Assembly (NCBI GenBank): GCA_017626055.1
Contig: JAGAJM010000006.1
Span: forward strand, 124,001 to 188,000
From: a bacterium
GTDB lineage: Bacteria > Cyanobacteriota > Vampirovibrionia > Gastranaerophilales > Gastranaerophilaceae
Length of the DNA: 64,000 nt
Direction of reading: 5' to 3'
The notes below the pieces were generated by a model. The model did not search any database and was not told the DNA's origin. It worked only from the letters and a program-made list of their open reading frames with translations. Positions 43,112 through 51,750 of the stretch are shown here, piece after piece. How positions within the stretch are numbered: position 1 is the first letter of the stretch; every line of letters starts with the position of its first letter. Made by a program: the position numbers and the translations under genes.

Positions 43112-44830
43112 TTACAAAAGTTCTTTTTGGATGGTTTTACCTTCGATGGTTTCAGTTGTAACTGGAAGTGCAAAATGGAAACTTGAACCTTTGTTTTCTT
43201 CACTATCACACCAAATAGTACCTTTGTGGGCTTTGATTAGTTGTTTTGCAATTGGTAAGCCTAAGCCTGTGCCTCCAACTTTTCTTGATAGAGAGTTTTC
43301 GATTTGAGTAAATTTATCAAATGCTTTTAGGATATCGGATTCTTTAATGCCTATACCTTCATCAACAACACTAACTACGATATAATTACCATCTAGACTC
43401 TTTAATTCGTTTTCAAAGTGTGGGTTTTTGTAAATTTCATTAGAATTTTTAAGTTCTGATTTAATTGTGATATTTTTGCCTTTAGGAGTGAATTTGATTG
43501 CGTTAGAAACTAAGTTTGTTAAGACTTGTCCCAGGCGTTGAGAGTCTGCGTAAATATCTGGCAAGTTATCTTCTTCTTGAGTGTTGAAAATAATTTCGTG
43601 TTCTTTTGCTACGCAGTCGAAATTCGCTCTAACGTTTTCAATAACTGAATGGATGTTCATTATCTTGTAATTGAAATCCATTTTGCCAGCTTCAATTTTA
43701 TTGATATCAAGAATGTCGTTGATAATATTTGTAAGGTTTTCCACGTTACGTTTTGCCATATCAACAAATTTCATTGCGTTTTCTTCTAATTGTCCACATC
43801 TGCCACTTGCTAATATGCTTAGCGCATTTTTAATTGGTGTAAGTGGGGTTCTAAGTTCATGAGATACAATTGAGATGAATTCAGATTTTACTCGTTCAAG
43901 TTTTTCTAATTCTTCATTTTTGTGGATGATTTCCTTGTATAATCCTGCACTTTTTAAAGGTAATGAAACCTGTTGAACAATTGTTTGAAAATAGGTTGCA
44001 TCATCTGTTGTGAATGAGTTTTCTTTAAAAATCTCAATACAGCCAAAGAAATTGTCGCCTAAATCAATTGGCGCAAACATATTATCAAATTGGAAAATTG
44101 TAAATGTGAATTTGTTGTTTGGGTTTTTAATATTCTTGATGATTTTTAAGTTTTTATCGTCAATTTCAAATGGGGCTTGTTCGTTTTCAAATAGTGATTT
44201 GTAATTTAAAATAGCCCTTAATTTTAATGCGCTCATAATCTCATCTGAAATGTCATAAAGTGAATTGATAAGTAATACTGGTTCTTGTTCAAAACCAAAA
44301 GAAATTGTACAAGTTAAGTCAAAGCTTAAAGACTTATCAAGCCCTTCAATCATATAATTTAGCAATTCTTTTGTATCTAAAGTGCCTGCAAATTGTGAGC
44401 TTGTATTATAAAGTACATTTAGGCGATATAAACTGTCTGCTAAATCTTTATTTTTCCCAGATAAAATATCTAACTTTTCTTTAGTTTTTAAGTGTGAATT
44501 TATTGTTGAAACAATTAATTCATCTGATGAGTTTTTTAAAACGAATCCGCTGACAAGTTTAGAAACTTCTTCATCAATGCTTTCGCCAGAATATAACAAA
44601 AGGATTTGTGCGTTTTCTTGTTTTGTTTTTATCCTTTTAATAGTTAATAAAAGGTTTAAATTCTCTGAATAATCATCAATTAAAATAACATCAATTGGTG
44701 AAATTTCAATTAAATCAAATATCGCAGTAGGGGTACAACAAGCATTAAAATTGTACTCGTTAGTGTCTAACAATTTTTTATACTTGTTAAAAATATCATC
44801 GTTTTCGCTAATTAGTAATATATTCCCCAT
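43112..44830 (-). CDS. receiver-GAF histidine kinase
   Basis: The 572-residue soluble kinase has an N-terminal receiver-like domain (1-115; Asp52 in V-I-L-I-D-D), a coiled linker, a GAF-like domain (about 140-295), HisKA with H-E-L-R-T-P (His324) and HATPase_c with N-L-V-S-N-A-I-K-F, D-E-G-I-G-I and G-T-G-L-G-L-P. No membrane segment is seen, so it senses an internal signal. No cognate regulator is adjacent; dxr follows. Confidence 0.92.
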   Translation of the reverse strand: MGNILLISENDDIFNKYKKLLDTNEYNFNACCTPTAIFDLIEISPIDVILIDDYSENLNLLLTIKRIKTKQENAQILLLYSGESIDEEVSKLVSGFVLKNSSDELIVSTINSHLKTKEKLDILSGKNKDLADSLYRLNVLYNTSSQFAGTLDTKELLNYMIEGLDKSLSFDLTCTISFGFEQEPVLLINSLYDISDEIMSALKLRAILNYKSLFENEQAPFEIDDKNLKIIKNIKNPNNKFTFTIFQFDNMFAPIDLGDNFFGCIEIFKENSFTTDDATYFQTIVQQVSLPLKSAGLYKEIIHKNEELEKLERVKSEFISIVSHELRTPLTPIKNALSILASGRCGQLEENAMKFVDMAKRNVENLTNIINDILDINKIEAGKMDFNYKIMNIHSVIENVRANFDCVAKEHEIIFNTQEEDNLPDIYADSQRLGQVLTNLVSNAIKFTPKGKNITIKSELKNSNEIYKNPHFENELKSLDGNYIVVSVVDEGIGIKESDILKAFDKFTQIENSLSRKVGGTGLGLPIAKQLIKAHKGTIWCDSEENKGSSFHFALPVTTETIEGKTIQKELL

Positions 44831-44836
44831 ATCATT

Positions 44837-44864
44837 ATTCTAATTCGACCAAAAAATATGGCAA
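44837..44864 (-). promoter_or_regulatory. promoter of the histidine kinase, predicted leaderless
   Basis: On the minus strand TTGCCA (44859-44864), 16 bases, TAGAAT (44837-44842), six bases, ATG at 44830. Confidence 0.6.
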
Positions 44865-44984
44865 CTTTTTAAAATAATGTATAAATTATCGTATTTTTAG
44901 CAAAAATATGTGTGTAAATTTTTGTAAATGAAGGAAGTTTTAAAATTGTCAAAACTTTTGTGTTGCAACCCTTTTCAGAGTTGT

Positions 44985-45027
44985 AAAGTCCGTAATTTTA
45001 CTTACGTAAAAATACGGACTTTTTTTA
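44985..45027 (+). terminator. orphan terminator upstream of the phage-like element
   Basis: AAAGTCCGTAATTTTAC pairs with GTAAAAATACGGACTTT around a TTAC loop, followed by a T-run. No plus-strand gene lies just before it, so it either ends an unseen transcript or insulates the element. Confidence 0.8.
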
Positions 45028-45029
45028 TT

Positions 45030-45418
45030 AAAAAAATCCCTTATACTGAAAATGTAATCGCTCAAGGGTAATGAAAATTTAACTCTAGATTACAAGACAT
45101 AGGAAAAAGTGTTTGTGGGATATGTTTTCTATTATAGTGAGCCAAAAAGTCTTACTGTAATGGCTTAGTTGCTTTGCAAAAATGTATCTAACAAGTGGAA
45201 TTTCTGTAAATAGCAAGTAACGTTAAAAATATTATTTCTTAGGACTATTTTAGTTACTGATAACTCTCAACCTATTAAACATCGAGGGAATTTTGGATTT
45301 CTCCCTACCTCCTAACTTAAAAAAATTCTCTCGATTTTTCTTAAAAACGGAGATATTATTAACTTTTGCTATATAAACTTGGGGTAACATATGTTTAAGT
45401 GACAAACAGAGGTGAAAA
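45030..45418 (+). other. non-coding leader region of the phage-like element
   Basis: About 390 bases with no convincing gene. It holds an inverted repeat (45281-45335) and a TATATAAAC-type -10 candidate near 45371. No direct repeat shared with the right side of the element was noticed. Confidence 0.5.
45281..45335 (+). promoter_or_regulatory. hairpin with anti-Shine-Dalgarno-like loop
   Basis: ATCGAGGGAATTTT (45281-45294) and AAAATTCTCTCGAT (45322-45335) pair at 13 of 14 positions (one G-T). The 27-base loop contains CCTACCTCCT, complementary to ribosome binding sequences such as the GAGGT before the ATG at 45419. Confidence 0.5.
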
Positions 45419-45622
45419 ATGAAATTATCCCCAACAAAACTCAAAGTTTTAACTCTAGTTGCTAAAGGTTTTACTGACAAAGAAATTTCCCAACAATTAC
45501 AAATGTCAACTCGAACGATTCAAACCCATCTTAATTCAATCGTATTGGCATTAAATGCCAAAAATAGAACACACGCAGTTGCATTGTATAAACACTACCA
45601 TCCTAAGTGGGACATATTTTAA
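45419..45622 (+). CDS. LuxR-type HTH regulator, 67 aa
   Basis: The product is a bare LuxR/GerE helix-turn-helix (L-T-L-V-A-K-G-F-T-D-K-E-I-S-Q-Q-L ... T-I-Q-T-H-L-N-S-I) without a sensor domain. GAGGTG precedes the ATG. As the first gene of the element it may activate the late genes; that is inference from position. Its end is 11 bases before the amidase start. Confidence 0.85.
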   Translation: MKLSPTKLKVLTLVAKGFTDKEISQQLQMSTRTIQTHLNSIVLALNAKNRTHAVALYKHYHPKWDIF

Positions 45623-45633
45623 GGAGAAATTTT

Positions 45634-46131
45634 ATGGTAAAGCGAATAATCTTGCACTGGAGCGCAGGAAGATATTATCCAAGTGAGTTTGAAAAAAGAT
45701 ATTACCATTTCCTTATTGATGTAGAGGGAAATGTATATTCAGGGTTATTCAAACCTGAAGATAATGATAACTGTTTGGATGGAAAGTATGCTGCGCACAC
45801 TGGCGGGGGAAATACTGGTTCTATTGGGGTTTGTTTGTGCGGAATGTTTGGATTTCAATCTTCATCAAATTGTGGAATGTTTCCGATATCAAAAATCCAA
45901 TTCGAAGCGTGTATGAAATTTGTAGCTGAACTTTGTGAAAAATATAAGTTGGAAGTTTCTAATCTTTCAGTATTGACACACTATGAGTTTGGAAGAATGA
46001 ACCCAAAAACATCTAGTGCAGGGAAAATAGATATCACTTATTTGCCCCCATATTCTTGGGTTGCAAAGGATGATATTGGCAATTTTATTCGTTCTAAAGT
46101 TCGTTGGTATAGAGAAAATTTAAGGGGTTAA
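45634..46131 (+). CDS. N-acetylmuramoyl-L-alanine amidase (endolysin)
   Basis: The 165-residue amidase_2/PGRP-type domain has the zinc His in I-I-L-H-W-S-A-G, A-A-H-T-G-G-G-N-T-G-S-I-G-V and L-T-H-Y-E-F-G-R. It cuts the bond between muramic acid and L-Ala to release particles. The ATG at 45634 has AAGGAGAAA at ideal spacing; the upstream in-frame start at 45607 lies inside the preceding gene. No signal peptide, so it needs the holin encoded at 48644. Confidence 0.92.
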   Translation: MVKRIILHWSAGRYYPSEFEKRYYHFLIDVEGNVYSGLFKPEDNDNCLDGKYAAHTGGGNTGSIGVCLCGMFGFQSSSNCGMFPISKIQFEACMKFVAELCEKYKLEVSNLSVLTHYEFGRMNPKTSSAGKIDITYLPPYSWVAKDDIGNFIRSKVRWYRENLRG

Positions 46132-46135
46132 CATT

Positions 46136-47659
46136 ATGGATATTAATTATTTTGATTTATCTGGAGGCATTAATCAAGCATCAACAAAAGCTGAACTTGG
46201 TTTAAATCCGAAAAGAATTTTTTGGTCTGATTCTGTAAATATTGAACTTTATAACAATAAAGGTATTACAAGACAGAATGGTAATAGTTTATTGTTAGAG
46301 CTTCCAACACCAGAAAAGATTGTCGGAATGTGTGAAATGGAGTCTGACGATTATTTTAAATTGGTTATAGTTACAGAAAGTGGAAAAATTTATATTTATA
46401 GTCAACAAGAAAATTCTTTGGTTTTACTTGAAAAAACTTTGACTGGGCAAAACCCGATTTTTGCACAATTTCTTAAAGGAATAATTATTGCAACTGAATC
46501 TGATGCAATGTTTTACATAAAGGATAATGATAGTTACGAAGTTGTTGATTGTAATCTTAAAGATTTAAGTGGTAATATTTGCTATCCTGATTGTGTAACT
46601 ATATATAAAGGTCGGGTTTGGTGTAGTAAGGATTCCACAATTTATTATTCTGCTCTTGGGATGTATGATGATTTTGAGCAAGAAGAAGATGCTGGTTATA
46701 TCAATGATTTCCACACTGATACATCAGACATTATTACAATGAACACTTATAAGGATTATCTGGCTATTTATAAGCGAGATAAAGTATATCTTTTGTCTGG
46801 TTCTAATCCTTCAGATTTTGCTATTACTTTATTTGCAGATAAAGGTTCTTGTGCTGCAAAAGCTATTGTTAACGTTGATAACAAACAGTACTTTTTAAGT
46901 AATGGTATTTATGCTTTAGAGCAAGTTGGGGAATTAAATCAAATCCGTTTGGGCTCTCAAATTTCTCAAAATATAAGAGAAGAGTTTAAACGATTTGACG
47001 AATCTCGTATGGATGAAACTTTTGTAGTTCATTATAAAAATAAACATCAAATGTGGTATTTCTTTCCGTATTTAGATAGTGAATATTTTCATACAATTTG
47101 GATAAACGATTACTTAAATAAGGCTTGGTATAAAAGGGTTGTCCCTCAAAATGTCGTTAGTGCTTGTGTTTTTAACACATATATTTTAACTGCGGATACT
47201 GAGGGGAAAGTTTTTCGTGAAGATTATGGTGGAACTTTCAATGGGGAAGTTATCCAGTTTATGTGGAAGTCACCTTTTCTTGCATTAGGAAATGTCTTAC
47301 ATCGTAAACTTATTGATGAGTTCTACTTTATTCTAGATGATATCAATGATAATAAATTCAAATTTTCTTTATATAAAGACTACGATAGTGAATATAAAGA
47401 TGATGTGGAACTTATTTTTTCAAAGCATTTTAGCCATTTTATGTGGGCAGGAGAGAATACCCCAGATAATGATGCTACTTATTGCTGGCATGATGGAGAA
47501 TCCGAAATCCCAGTATGGCCAATTAACTCAAATCCAAAAGAAAAAGCAGAAATTTGTGATAGCAATTATTCCATTCAATTGTGTATTGAAGGGGATGATT
47601 TAACCTGTAATTGCGCAATTATAGGTTTGCAATTTAGAGAAATTTATAACGATGATTAG
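46136..47659 (+). CDS. phage structural protein, beta-rich (stabilisation or tail-hub type)
   Basis: The 507-residue product starts D-L-S-G-G-I-N-Q-A-S-T-K-A-E-L-G-L and goes on with repeated beta-blades (I-V-G-M-C-E-M ... I-Y-I-Y-S-Q-Q). The opening pattern S-G-G-I-N plus blade repeats resembles podovirus head-tail stabilisation proteins. It starts four bases after the amidase. Exact assignment is uncertain. Confidence 0.75.
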   Translation: MDINYFDLSGGINQASTKAELGLNPKRIFWSDSVNIELYNNKGITRQNGNSLLLELPTPEKIVGMCEMESDDYFKLVIVTESGKIYIYSQQENSLVLLEKTLTGQNPIFAQFLKGIIIATESDAMFYIKDNDSYEVVDCNLKDLSGNICYPDCVTIYKGRVWCSKDSTIYYSALGMYDDFEQEEDAGYINDFHTDTSDIITMNTYKDYLAIYKRDKVYLLSGSNPSDFAITLFADKGSCAAKAIVNVDNKQYFLSNGIYALEQVGELNQIRLGSQISQNIREEFKRFDESRMDETFVVHYKNKHQMWYFFPYLDSEYFHTIWINDYLNKAWYKRVVPQNVVSACVFNTYILTADTEGKVFREDYGGTFNGEVIQFMWKSPFLALGNVLHRKLIDEFYFILDDINDNKFKFSLYKDYDSEYKDDVELIFSKHFSHFMWAGENTPDNDATYCWHDGESEIPVWPINSNPKEKAEICDSNYSIQLCIEGDDLTCNCAIIGLQFREIYNDD

Positions 47660-47725
47660 GAATTTAACAAATCACCACTCATAGACTTTGTGTAATTAGT
47701 TATGAAAAACGAAAGGGAAAAGAAA

Positions 47726-48577
47726 ATGTCAGAATTACAATCAAGCTATTCAGCTTTTATTCCTCAAATTTGGAGCCAAAAATTAAGTCAAATGTTAGAC
47801 AAAAATTGTGTAATGCTTCAATGTGTAAACAGAAATTGGGAAGGTGAAATTAAAAATCAAGGTGATACAGTAAAAATTATCACTCCTGCTGATGTTACAG
47901 TTTCAACTTTAACTTCTGAAAATATCGAATATTCAGCACTTACCCCAACTTCTCAAGATTTAGTTATTGATCAAAAGAAATTCTTTGCATTTAAAATTGA
48001 TGATGTTGCTCAAGTTCAATCTAATAGTGATATTATGGAAGCTCATTTAGGTAATGCTAAAAAAGCAATTGAAGAAGTTCAAGATGCATATTTATTATCG
48101 CTTCACACTGATGTAACAGAAGAAAATACAGTTGGTACAGAAGAAGCTCCTATTACTTTAGATAAAACAACAATTTATGAACAATTTGTGAAATTATCTT
48201 TAGCGTTAAAAAATTCTGATGCAGTTCATTCAGGTGTAAAACCTTGGGTCGTTATTAATCCGAACGTTGAAGCATACTTATTACAAAGTCCAGAATTTAT
48301 CTCTGCATATAACGTAGCTGATGAAACTTTAAGAGAAGGTTCAATCGGTAGAATTGCTGGTATGGATGTATTAGTAAGTACAAATTTAACAGAAGTTGAT
48401 GGCAAATATTATGTTTTAGCTGGTACAAATGATGCAATCACTTTTGCTTCTCAATTAGCAAAAATTGAAAGTTTAAGAGACAAAGATAGCTTCTCAGATT
48501 TAGTTAGAGGATTGTATTTGTATGGCGCTAAAACTGTACAACCAAAAGCATTAGCAAAAATGATTGTCGCTGTGTAG
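47726..48577 (+). CDS. major capsid protein (P22/N4-like coat)
   Basis: The 283-residue product (M-S-E-L-Q-S-S-Y-S-A-F-I-P-Q-I-W-S-Q-K-L) has the coat-type features F-I-P-Q-I-W-S at the start, N-R-N-W-E-G-E-I-K-N-Q-G-D-T-V-K-I in the first third and an I-A-G-M-D-V-L-V-S-T-N-L segment near the end, typical of HK97-fold coats. The ATG at 47726 has AAAGGG eight bases before it; an in-frame ATG at 47702 would add eight residues. A hairpin follows the gene. Confidence 0.85.
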   Translation: MSELQSSYSAFIPQIWSQKLSQMLDKNCVMLQCVNRNWEGEIKNQGDTVKIITPADVTVSTLTSENIEYSALTPTSQDLVIDQKKFFAFKIDDVAQVQSNSDIMEAHLGNAKKAIEEVQDAYLLSLHTDVTEENTVGTEEAPITLDKTTIYEQFVKLSLALKNSDAVHSGVKPWVVINPNVEAYLLQSPEFISAYNVADETLREGSIGRIAGMDVLVSTNLTEVDGKYYVLAGTNDAITFASQLAKIESLRDKDSFSDLVRGLYLYGAKTVQPKALAKMIVAV

Positions 48578-48587
48578 TTGGTTAAAT

Positions 48588-48620
48588 GTACTCCTCGTGG
48601 AGTTTTGTTGCGAGGGGTAC
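48588..48620 (+). terminator. attenuator-like hairpin after the capsid gene
   Basis: GTACTCCTCG (48588-48597) pairs with CGAGGGGTAC (48611-48620), ten pairs with one G-T. Only a short T stretch follows, so termination may be partial, which would keep capsid mRNA in excess over downstream genes. Confidence 0.6.
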
Positions 48621-48643
48621 ATTTTAAAAAAGGAGTTAGTGTA

Positions 48644-48892
48644 ATGTTTTCAAACGTAAAAAATAAAATTAAAGAATTGGCAAAAAAAGCTGTAATCGTA
48701 GCAGAAGCCGAGCTAGGATCTGGAAAAGGTCAAGAAAAAAAGAAATTAGCAATTCAATATATTGTTAACAAGCTCCCATTTGTTCCTCTCGTTAAAACAA
48801 TTATTTCGGTTCTTCTTTCAAGTTTTATTGATGATGTAGTAGAAATTTCTGTTGATTATATGAATTCTTTGCCAAGTATAGAAGGAGAATAA
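48644..48892 (+). CDS. phage holin, LLH-like
   Basis: I start at the ATG 48644, which follows AAAGGAG. The 82-residue product reads E-L-G-S-G-K-G-Q-E-K-K-K-L-A-I-Q-Y-I-V-N-K-L-P then a hydrophobic stretch V-K-T-I-I-S-V-L-L-S-S-F-I and V-V-E-I-S-V-D-Y-M-N. The G-S-G-K-G-x-E-K-K pattern followed by a helix and terminal amphipathic segment is that of the LLH/superfamily 6 holins. It would open the inner membrane for the amidase. Confidence 0.75.
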   Translation: MFSNVKNKIKELAKKAVIVAEAELGSGKGQEKKKLAIQYIVNKLPFVPLVKTIISVLLSSFIDDVVEISVDYMNSLPSIEGE

Positions 48893-48896
48893 TCTT

Positions 48897-49571
48897 ATGC
48901 AAAATCAAATAGGCGGAATGTTTCCGCAGTTTCAAAATAGTGTTTCATCGCCTGCCGTAAGTCCACAGGCAAATCCTAATTTGGGGTATAAAGATATTTA
49001 TTATCAATTAGAACAATCAATAGGTGCAGATGTTCAAAATGTTAATAATCTTATGTCCCAAGGCATAATATCACAACAACAAGGACAATATCTGTTGGCG
49101 CAATTGACTGCAAAGGCTCAATCTATAAATGCGTATAAAAATGCGCAAAGTAAAAATCAGATGCCAGTTCAACCTGTTCCAACTCCTGTTATGCAACCTC
49201 AAAATCCTATGGATTTGTTTAATCAAGAACGCCCAGGATTTTTTGATGCAGAAGGTAGAGGGGATGTTTTGAATTATATCAAAGGGTTAGATATGGACAA
49301 AGATGAAATCCTCAAAATTGCTCAACTTGTTGAAGGTCTGGAAAACTCAGCAGTTGATAAATATTTGAAAAAATCCGAATACGAGAAATCATTGAATGAC
49401 GAGAACTTACGTGCAAAGAGCAGGTTGACATCTTATGCTCAAAATGCTTCTTCTGACAACAAAATGACAAAGGTATTTACTCGTGAGGATATCGGCAGAA
49501 TGAGTGGTGAGGAATTTGCTAAAAATGAAAAATTGATTATGGAACAAGTTAAGCAAGGTCTAATCAAATAG
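48897..49571 (+). CDS. phage-type protein with C-terminal EDIG module
   Basis: The 224-residue product is Gln/Asn/Pro-rich (1-110) with a helical middle, and ends with V-F-T-R-E-D-I-G-R-M-S-G-E-E-F-A-K-N-E-K at residues 193-212, then V-K-Q-G-L-I-K. The same module occurs twice in the lipase-like gene at 56273. Position right after capsid and holin suggests a scaffold, decoration or minor virion protein. It has no other known domain. It starts four bases after the holin stop. Confidence 0.75.
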   Translation: MQNQIGGMFPQFQNSVSSPAVSPQANPNLGYKDIYYQLEQSIGADVQNVNNLMSQGIISQQQGQYLLAQLTAKAQSINAYKNAQSKNQMPVQPVPTPVMQPQNPMDLFNQERPGFFDAEGRGDVLNYIKGLDMDKDEILKIAQLVEGLENSAVDKYLKKSEYEKSLNDENLRAKSRLTSYAQNASSDNKMTKVFTREDIGRMSGEEFAKNEKLIMEQVKQGLIK

Positions 49572-49590
49572 TTTTTACAAGTTCGTAGTT

Positions 49591-49632
49591 AAAGGCTCGA
49601 ACGGGAATTCTGACTTTTCGTTCGGGCTTTTT
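49591..49632 (+). terminator. terminator after the EDIG protein gene
   Basis: AAAGGCTCGAACG pairs with CGTTCGGGCTTTT with wobbles; a T-run follows. It splits the late region into two possible transcripts. Confidence 0.7.
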
Positions 49633-49644
49633 AAAAAAGGAGAA

Positions 49645-50286
49645 ATGATGAATTATTTAAAACTAATAAATAAATGTTTGCTTGAGTTGAATTACAAACA
49701 AGTAAATGTATTTTCTGAACTTATTAAAAACGACCACAAACGAATTATTAATATTATGAATACTCTTAATCGAGAGCTTTGTGCCATCGAAGGTTGGAAT
49801 TTTTTATTAAGAAGAACTTCTATTATTCTACCTAAAGGTACAACAGAAATTGATAATGAAGTTGATGGACGAATTTTGTATCTGTTTGTAGATGGAAAAC
49901 GATATGATTATTGTGATGATGTGGAATTTTTTATGGAAGGAAATCCTAAAAATTATACGTATAGTGCATTTGCAAATAGATTGTTATTCCCAAAATTTGA
50001 TAATGATAAAGTTTTGGATGTTATTTATTTTACAAAAAATTGCGTTAAAGATTCTGCAGGTATGGAAAAAGAAGATTTTGAATATGAAACTGATGAATCA
50101 CTTATTCCAATGCCTTTTGTAGAACAATTGCTGGTGTATGGGACATGTTTGAGATTAAAAGCAAATCCTCAATATTTTAAGTTTCCATACTGGATAAGCA
50201 TGTACAAAGAAGCTTTGGCAAATTTAAAATCTAAGACAGCGGCATCAGCCTTAAATGCGCCAGTAGTGAAGATGTTTAGGAATTAA
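49645..50286 (+). CDS. head-tail adaptor or tail tubular protein-like
   Basis: The 213-residue product begins M-M-N-Y-L-K-L-I-N-K-C-L-L-E-L-N-Y and ends with V-E-Q-L-L-V-Y-G-T-C-L-R-L ... W-I-S-M-Y-K-E-A-L-A-N-L. This layout (helical N-terminus, beta middle, YKEAL-like C-terminal helix) is seen in T7 gp11/P22 gp4-type adaptors. AAAGGAGAAA precedes the ATG. The exact role is inferred. Confidence 0.65.
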   Translation: MMNYLKLINKCLLELNYKQVNVFSELIKNDHKRIINIMNTLNRELCAIEGWNFLLRRTSIILPKGTTEIDNEVDGRILYLFVDGKRYDYCDDVEFFMEGNPKNYTYSAFANRLLFPKFDNDKVLDVIYFTKNCVKDSAGMEKEDFEYETDESLIPMPFVEQLLVYGTCLRLKANPQYFKFPYWISMYKEALANLKSKTAASALNAPVVKMFRN

Positions 50287-50414
50287 GGGCAAAAAAAACA
50301 GGAAGTCCTTTTCATTCCCCCCTGTTAAGATTTACACTAGCCGAAATATAAATAGCATGTTCATTATACAAGTTATTTGGGAAAAATACAAATTATGATA
50401 AGAAATGTAAAGAG

Positions 50415-50849
50415 ATGAAACAATTAACACAACAACAAAAAAGGTTTGTAATCGAATATATTAAGACTCTTGATGGTGAATTCGCAGCCAAAAAATCCGG
50501 TTACAAATGCAAAGATTTGAAAAGTTTTGCCTCGTCATTATTGGCGAAAGATTACATTATCCATGAAATTAAGACTCAATTAAAATTACAGATAGAATCT
50601 TTGAGTGTTCAAAAGGGTTATGTTATCCAAAAACTTTTACAAATAGCCGAATTTTCGCTTCAAGAAGAAGATATTCTGGATAAGGATGGAAATCTTACTG
50701 GAAAGAAAAAATTAAGAGATCCTTCTGCTGGATTAAAGGCTTTAGAGGGATTGTGTAAGTATCTTGGTTTTTCTTCAGCGCAAGGTGATGACGAATATCA
50801 CGAGGCAAAAATTATTACTATTGCAAATCTAGATGATGAAAAAATTTAA
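50415..50849 (+). CDS. terminase small subunit
   Basis: The 144-residue product opens with the terminase small-subunit pattern L-T-Q-Q-Q-K-R-F-V-I-E-Y-I-K-T-L-D-G-E-F-A-A-K-K-S-G-Y, the HTH that recognises the packaging site. It is separated from terL by three genes, which is unusual. An imperfect hairpin lies before it in the 128-base gap. Confidence 0.85.
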   Translation: MKQLTQQQKRFVIEYIKTLDGEFAAKKSGYKCKDLKSFASSLLAKDYIIHEIKTQLKLQIESLSVQKGYVIQKLLQIAEFSLQEEDILDKDGNLTGKKKLRDPSAGLKALEGLCKYLGFSSAQGDDEYHEAKIITIANLDDEKI

Positions 50850-50868
50850 TTTATGAAAGGTCTATTCT

Positions 50869-51216
50869 ATGAAAAAGAATAATGATATTGAACAAATTTT
50901 ATTGAATGATTCAGCTTTTGAACAGGCTGTAAAAACAAAGATTGAGCATGATTTTAAAAAAGAATTAGAGAAAAAATCTAATGAAATTGTTTACATAACA
51001 AACATTAAAGACGTGCCAAAAGGTAAATTATTTACCAAATATTCTACATTTGAGGTAATAAATAAGAATAGCAAAACAAAATCCTACATAAATGGAGTGC
51101 AAGCTGAAGGTTATTTAGGTTCAAATGTTACTGACCGAATAAAGCTTCTGGCTGGTGAATCAGATTCATTTGTGTCAGGAAATAGTTATGTGAAGTTTAT
51201 CAAAGTAAAAGTTTAG
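50869..51216 (+). CDS. hypothetical phage protein, 115 aa
   Basis: GAAAGG precedes the ATG. The product is highly Lys/Glu-rich in its first half (D-F-K-K-E-L-E-K-K-S) and has a beta-rich second half (K-G-K-L-F-T-K-Y-S-T-F-E-V-I). No family recognised. It lies between the terminase small subunit and a GNAT-like gene, with two bases to the latter. Confidence 0.7.
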   Translation: MKKNNDIEQILLNDSAFEQAVKTKIEHDFKKELEKKSNEIVYITNIKDVPKGKLFTKYSTFEVINKNSKTKSYINGVQAEGYLGSNVTDRIKLLAGESDSFVSGNSYVKFIKVKV

Positions 51217-51217
51217 T

Positions 51218-51748
51218 ATGTGTAAATTTAAACGATTGGTTTTTGACAGTGGTACTATAAGCTCTTCGACTTTGCACTATATCCCTTTAATTGAAAAATG
51301 TTGGCATAAATATTCTAAATTTATTCAAGATGACTTTTCTTTGTTGACTGATAAAAACTCCTTACTAAAATTCATATGCAATCCTTTCTTTTGGGTCATC
51401 TTGGATTATGAGGAAAACTTTATGGGGTTTGTGTTTCTGGATAATTTTGTAGGTAATCAAAATAAATTATTCAGCGCAGAGATTACAACGTGTTTTGATA
51501 AAAAGGCTTGGGGGATTTTTCCTCGGTATAGTGCAAAATTTTTTTTGAAGATGTGCTTTGATTACTATGGCTTATACAAAATTAAGGCACAAATCTATCC
51601 TGATAATTTTAGGGTTCGAAAATTTTTAAAAGATTGTGGATTTGTTTATGAATCGACACTAAAAAATGAAACGCAAAGAAATGGTAAGTCTCAGGATATA
51701 GATGTATATGCCTTATACAGAAGTTATTATTACAAAGATTCGAGGTAA
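51218..51748 (+). CDS. GNAT-like acetyltransferase
   Basis: The 176-residue product has a GNAT-like core: W-V-I-L-D-Y-E-E-N-F-M-G-F-V-F-L-D (beta4), a K-A-W-G-I-F-P-R-Y segment and Y-G-L-Y-K-I-K-A-Q-I-Y-P-D-N-F-R-V-R-K-F-L, where N-x-R-V-R-K-F is the classic GNAT motif B. It starts two bases after the previous gene. Phage GNAT proteins modify host or virion proteins, but the target is unknown. Confidence 0.75.
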   Translation: MCKFKRLVFDSGTISSSTLHYIPLIEKCWHKYSKFIQDDFSLLTDKNSLLKFICNPFFWVILDYEENFMGFVFLDNFVGNQNKLFSAEITTCFDKKAWGIFPRYSAKFFLKMCFDYYGLYKIKAQIYPDNFRVRKFLKDCGFVYESTLKNETQRNGKSQDIDVYALYRSYYYKDSR

Positions 51749-51750
51749 TT

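Noticed and set aside
45250-45480. Minus-strand frame in the leader of the phage-like element
   Set aside because: Overlaps the HTH gene start, lacks a start signal and resembles no protein.
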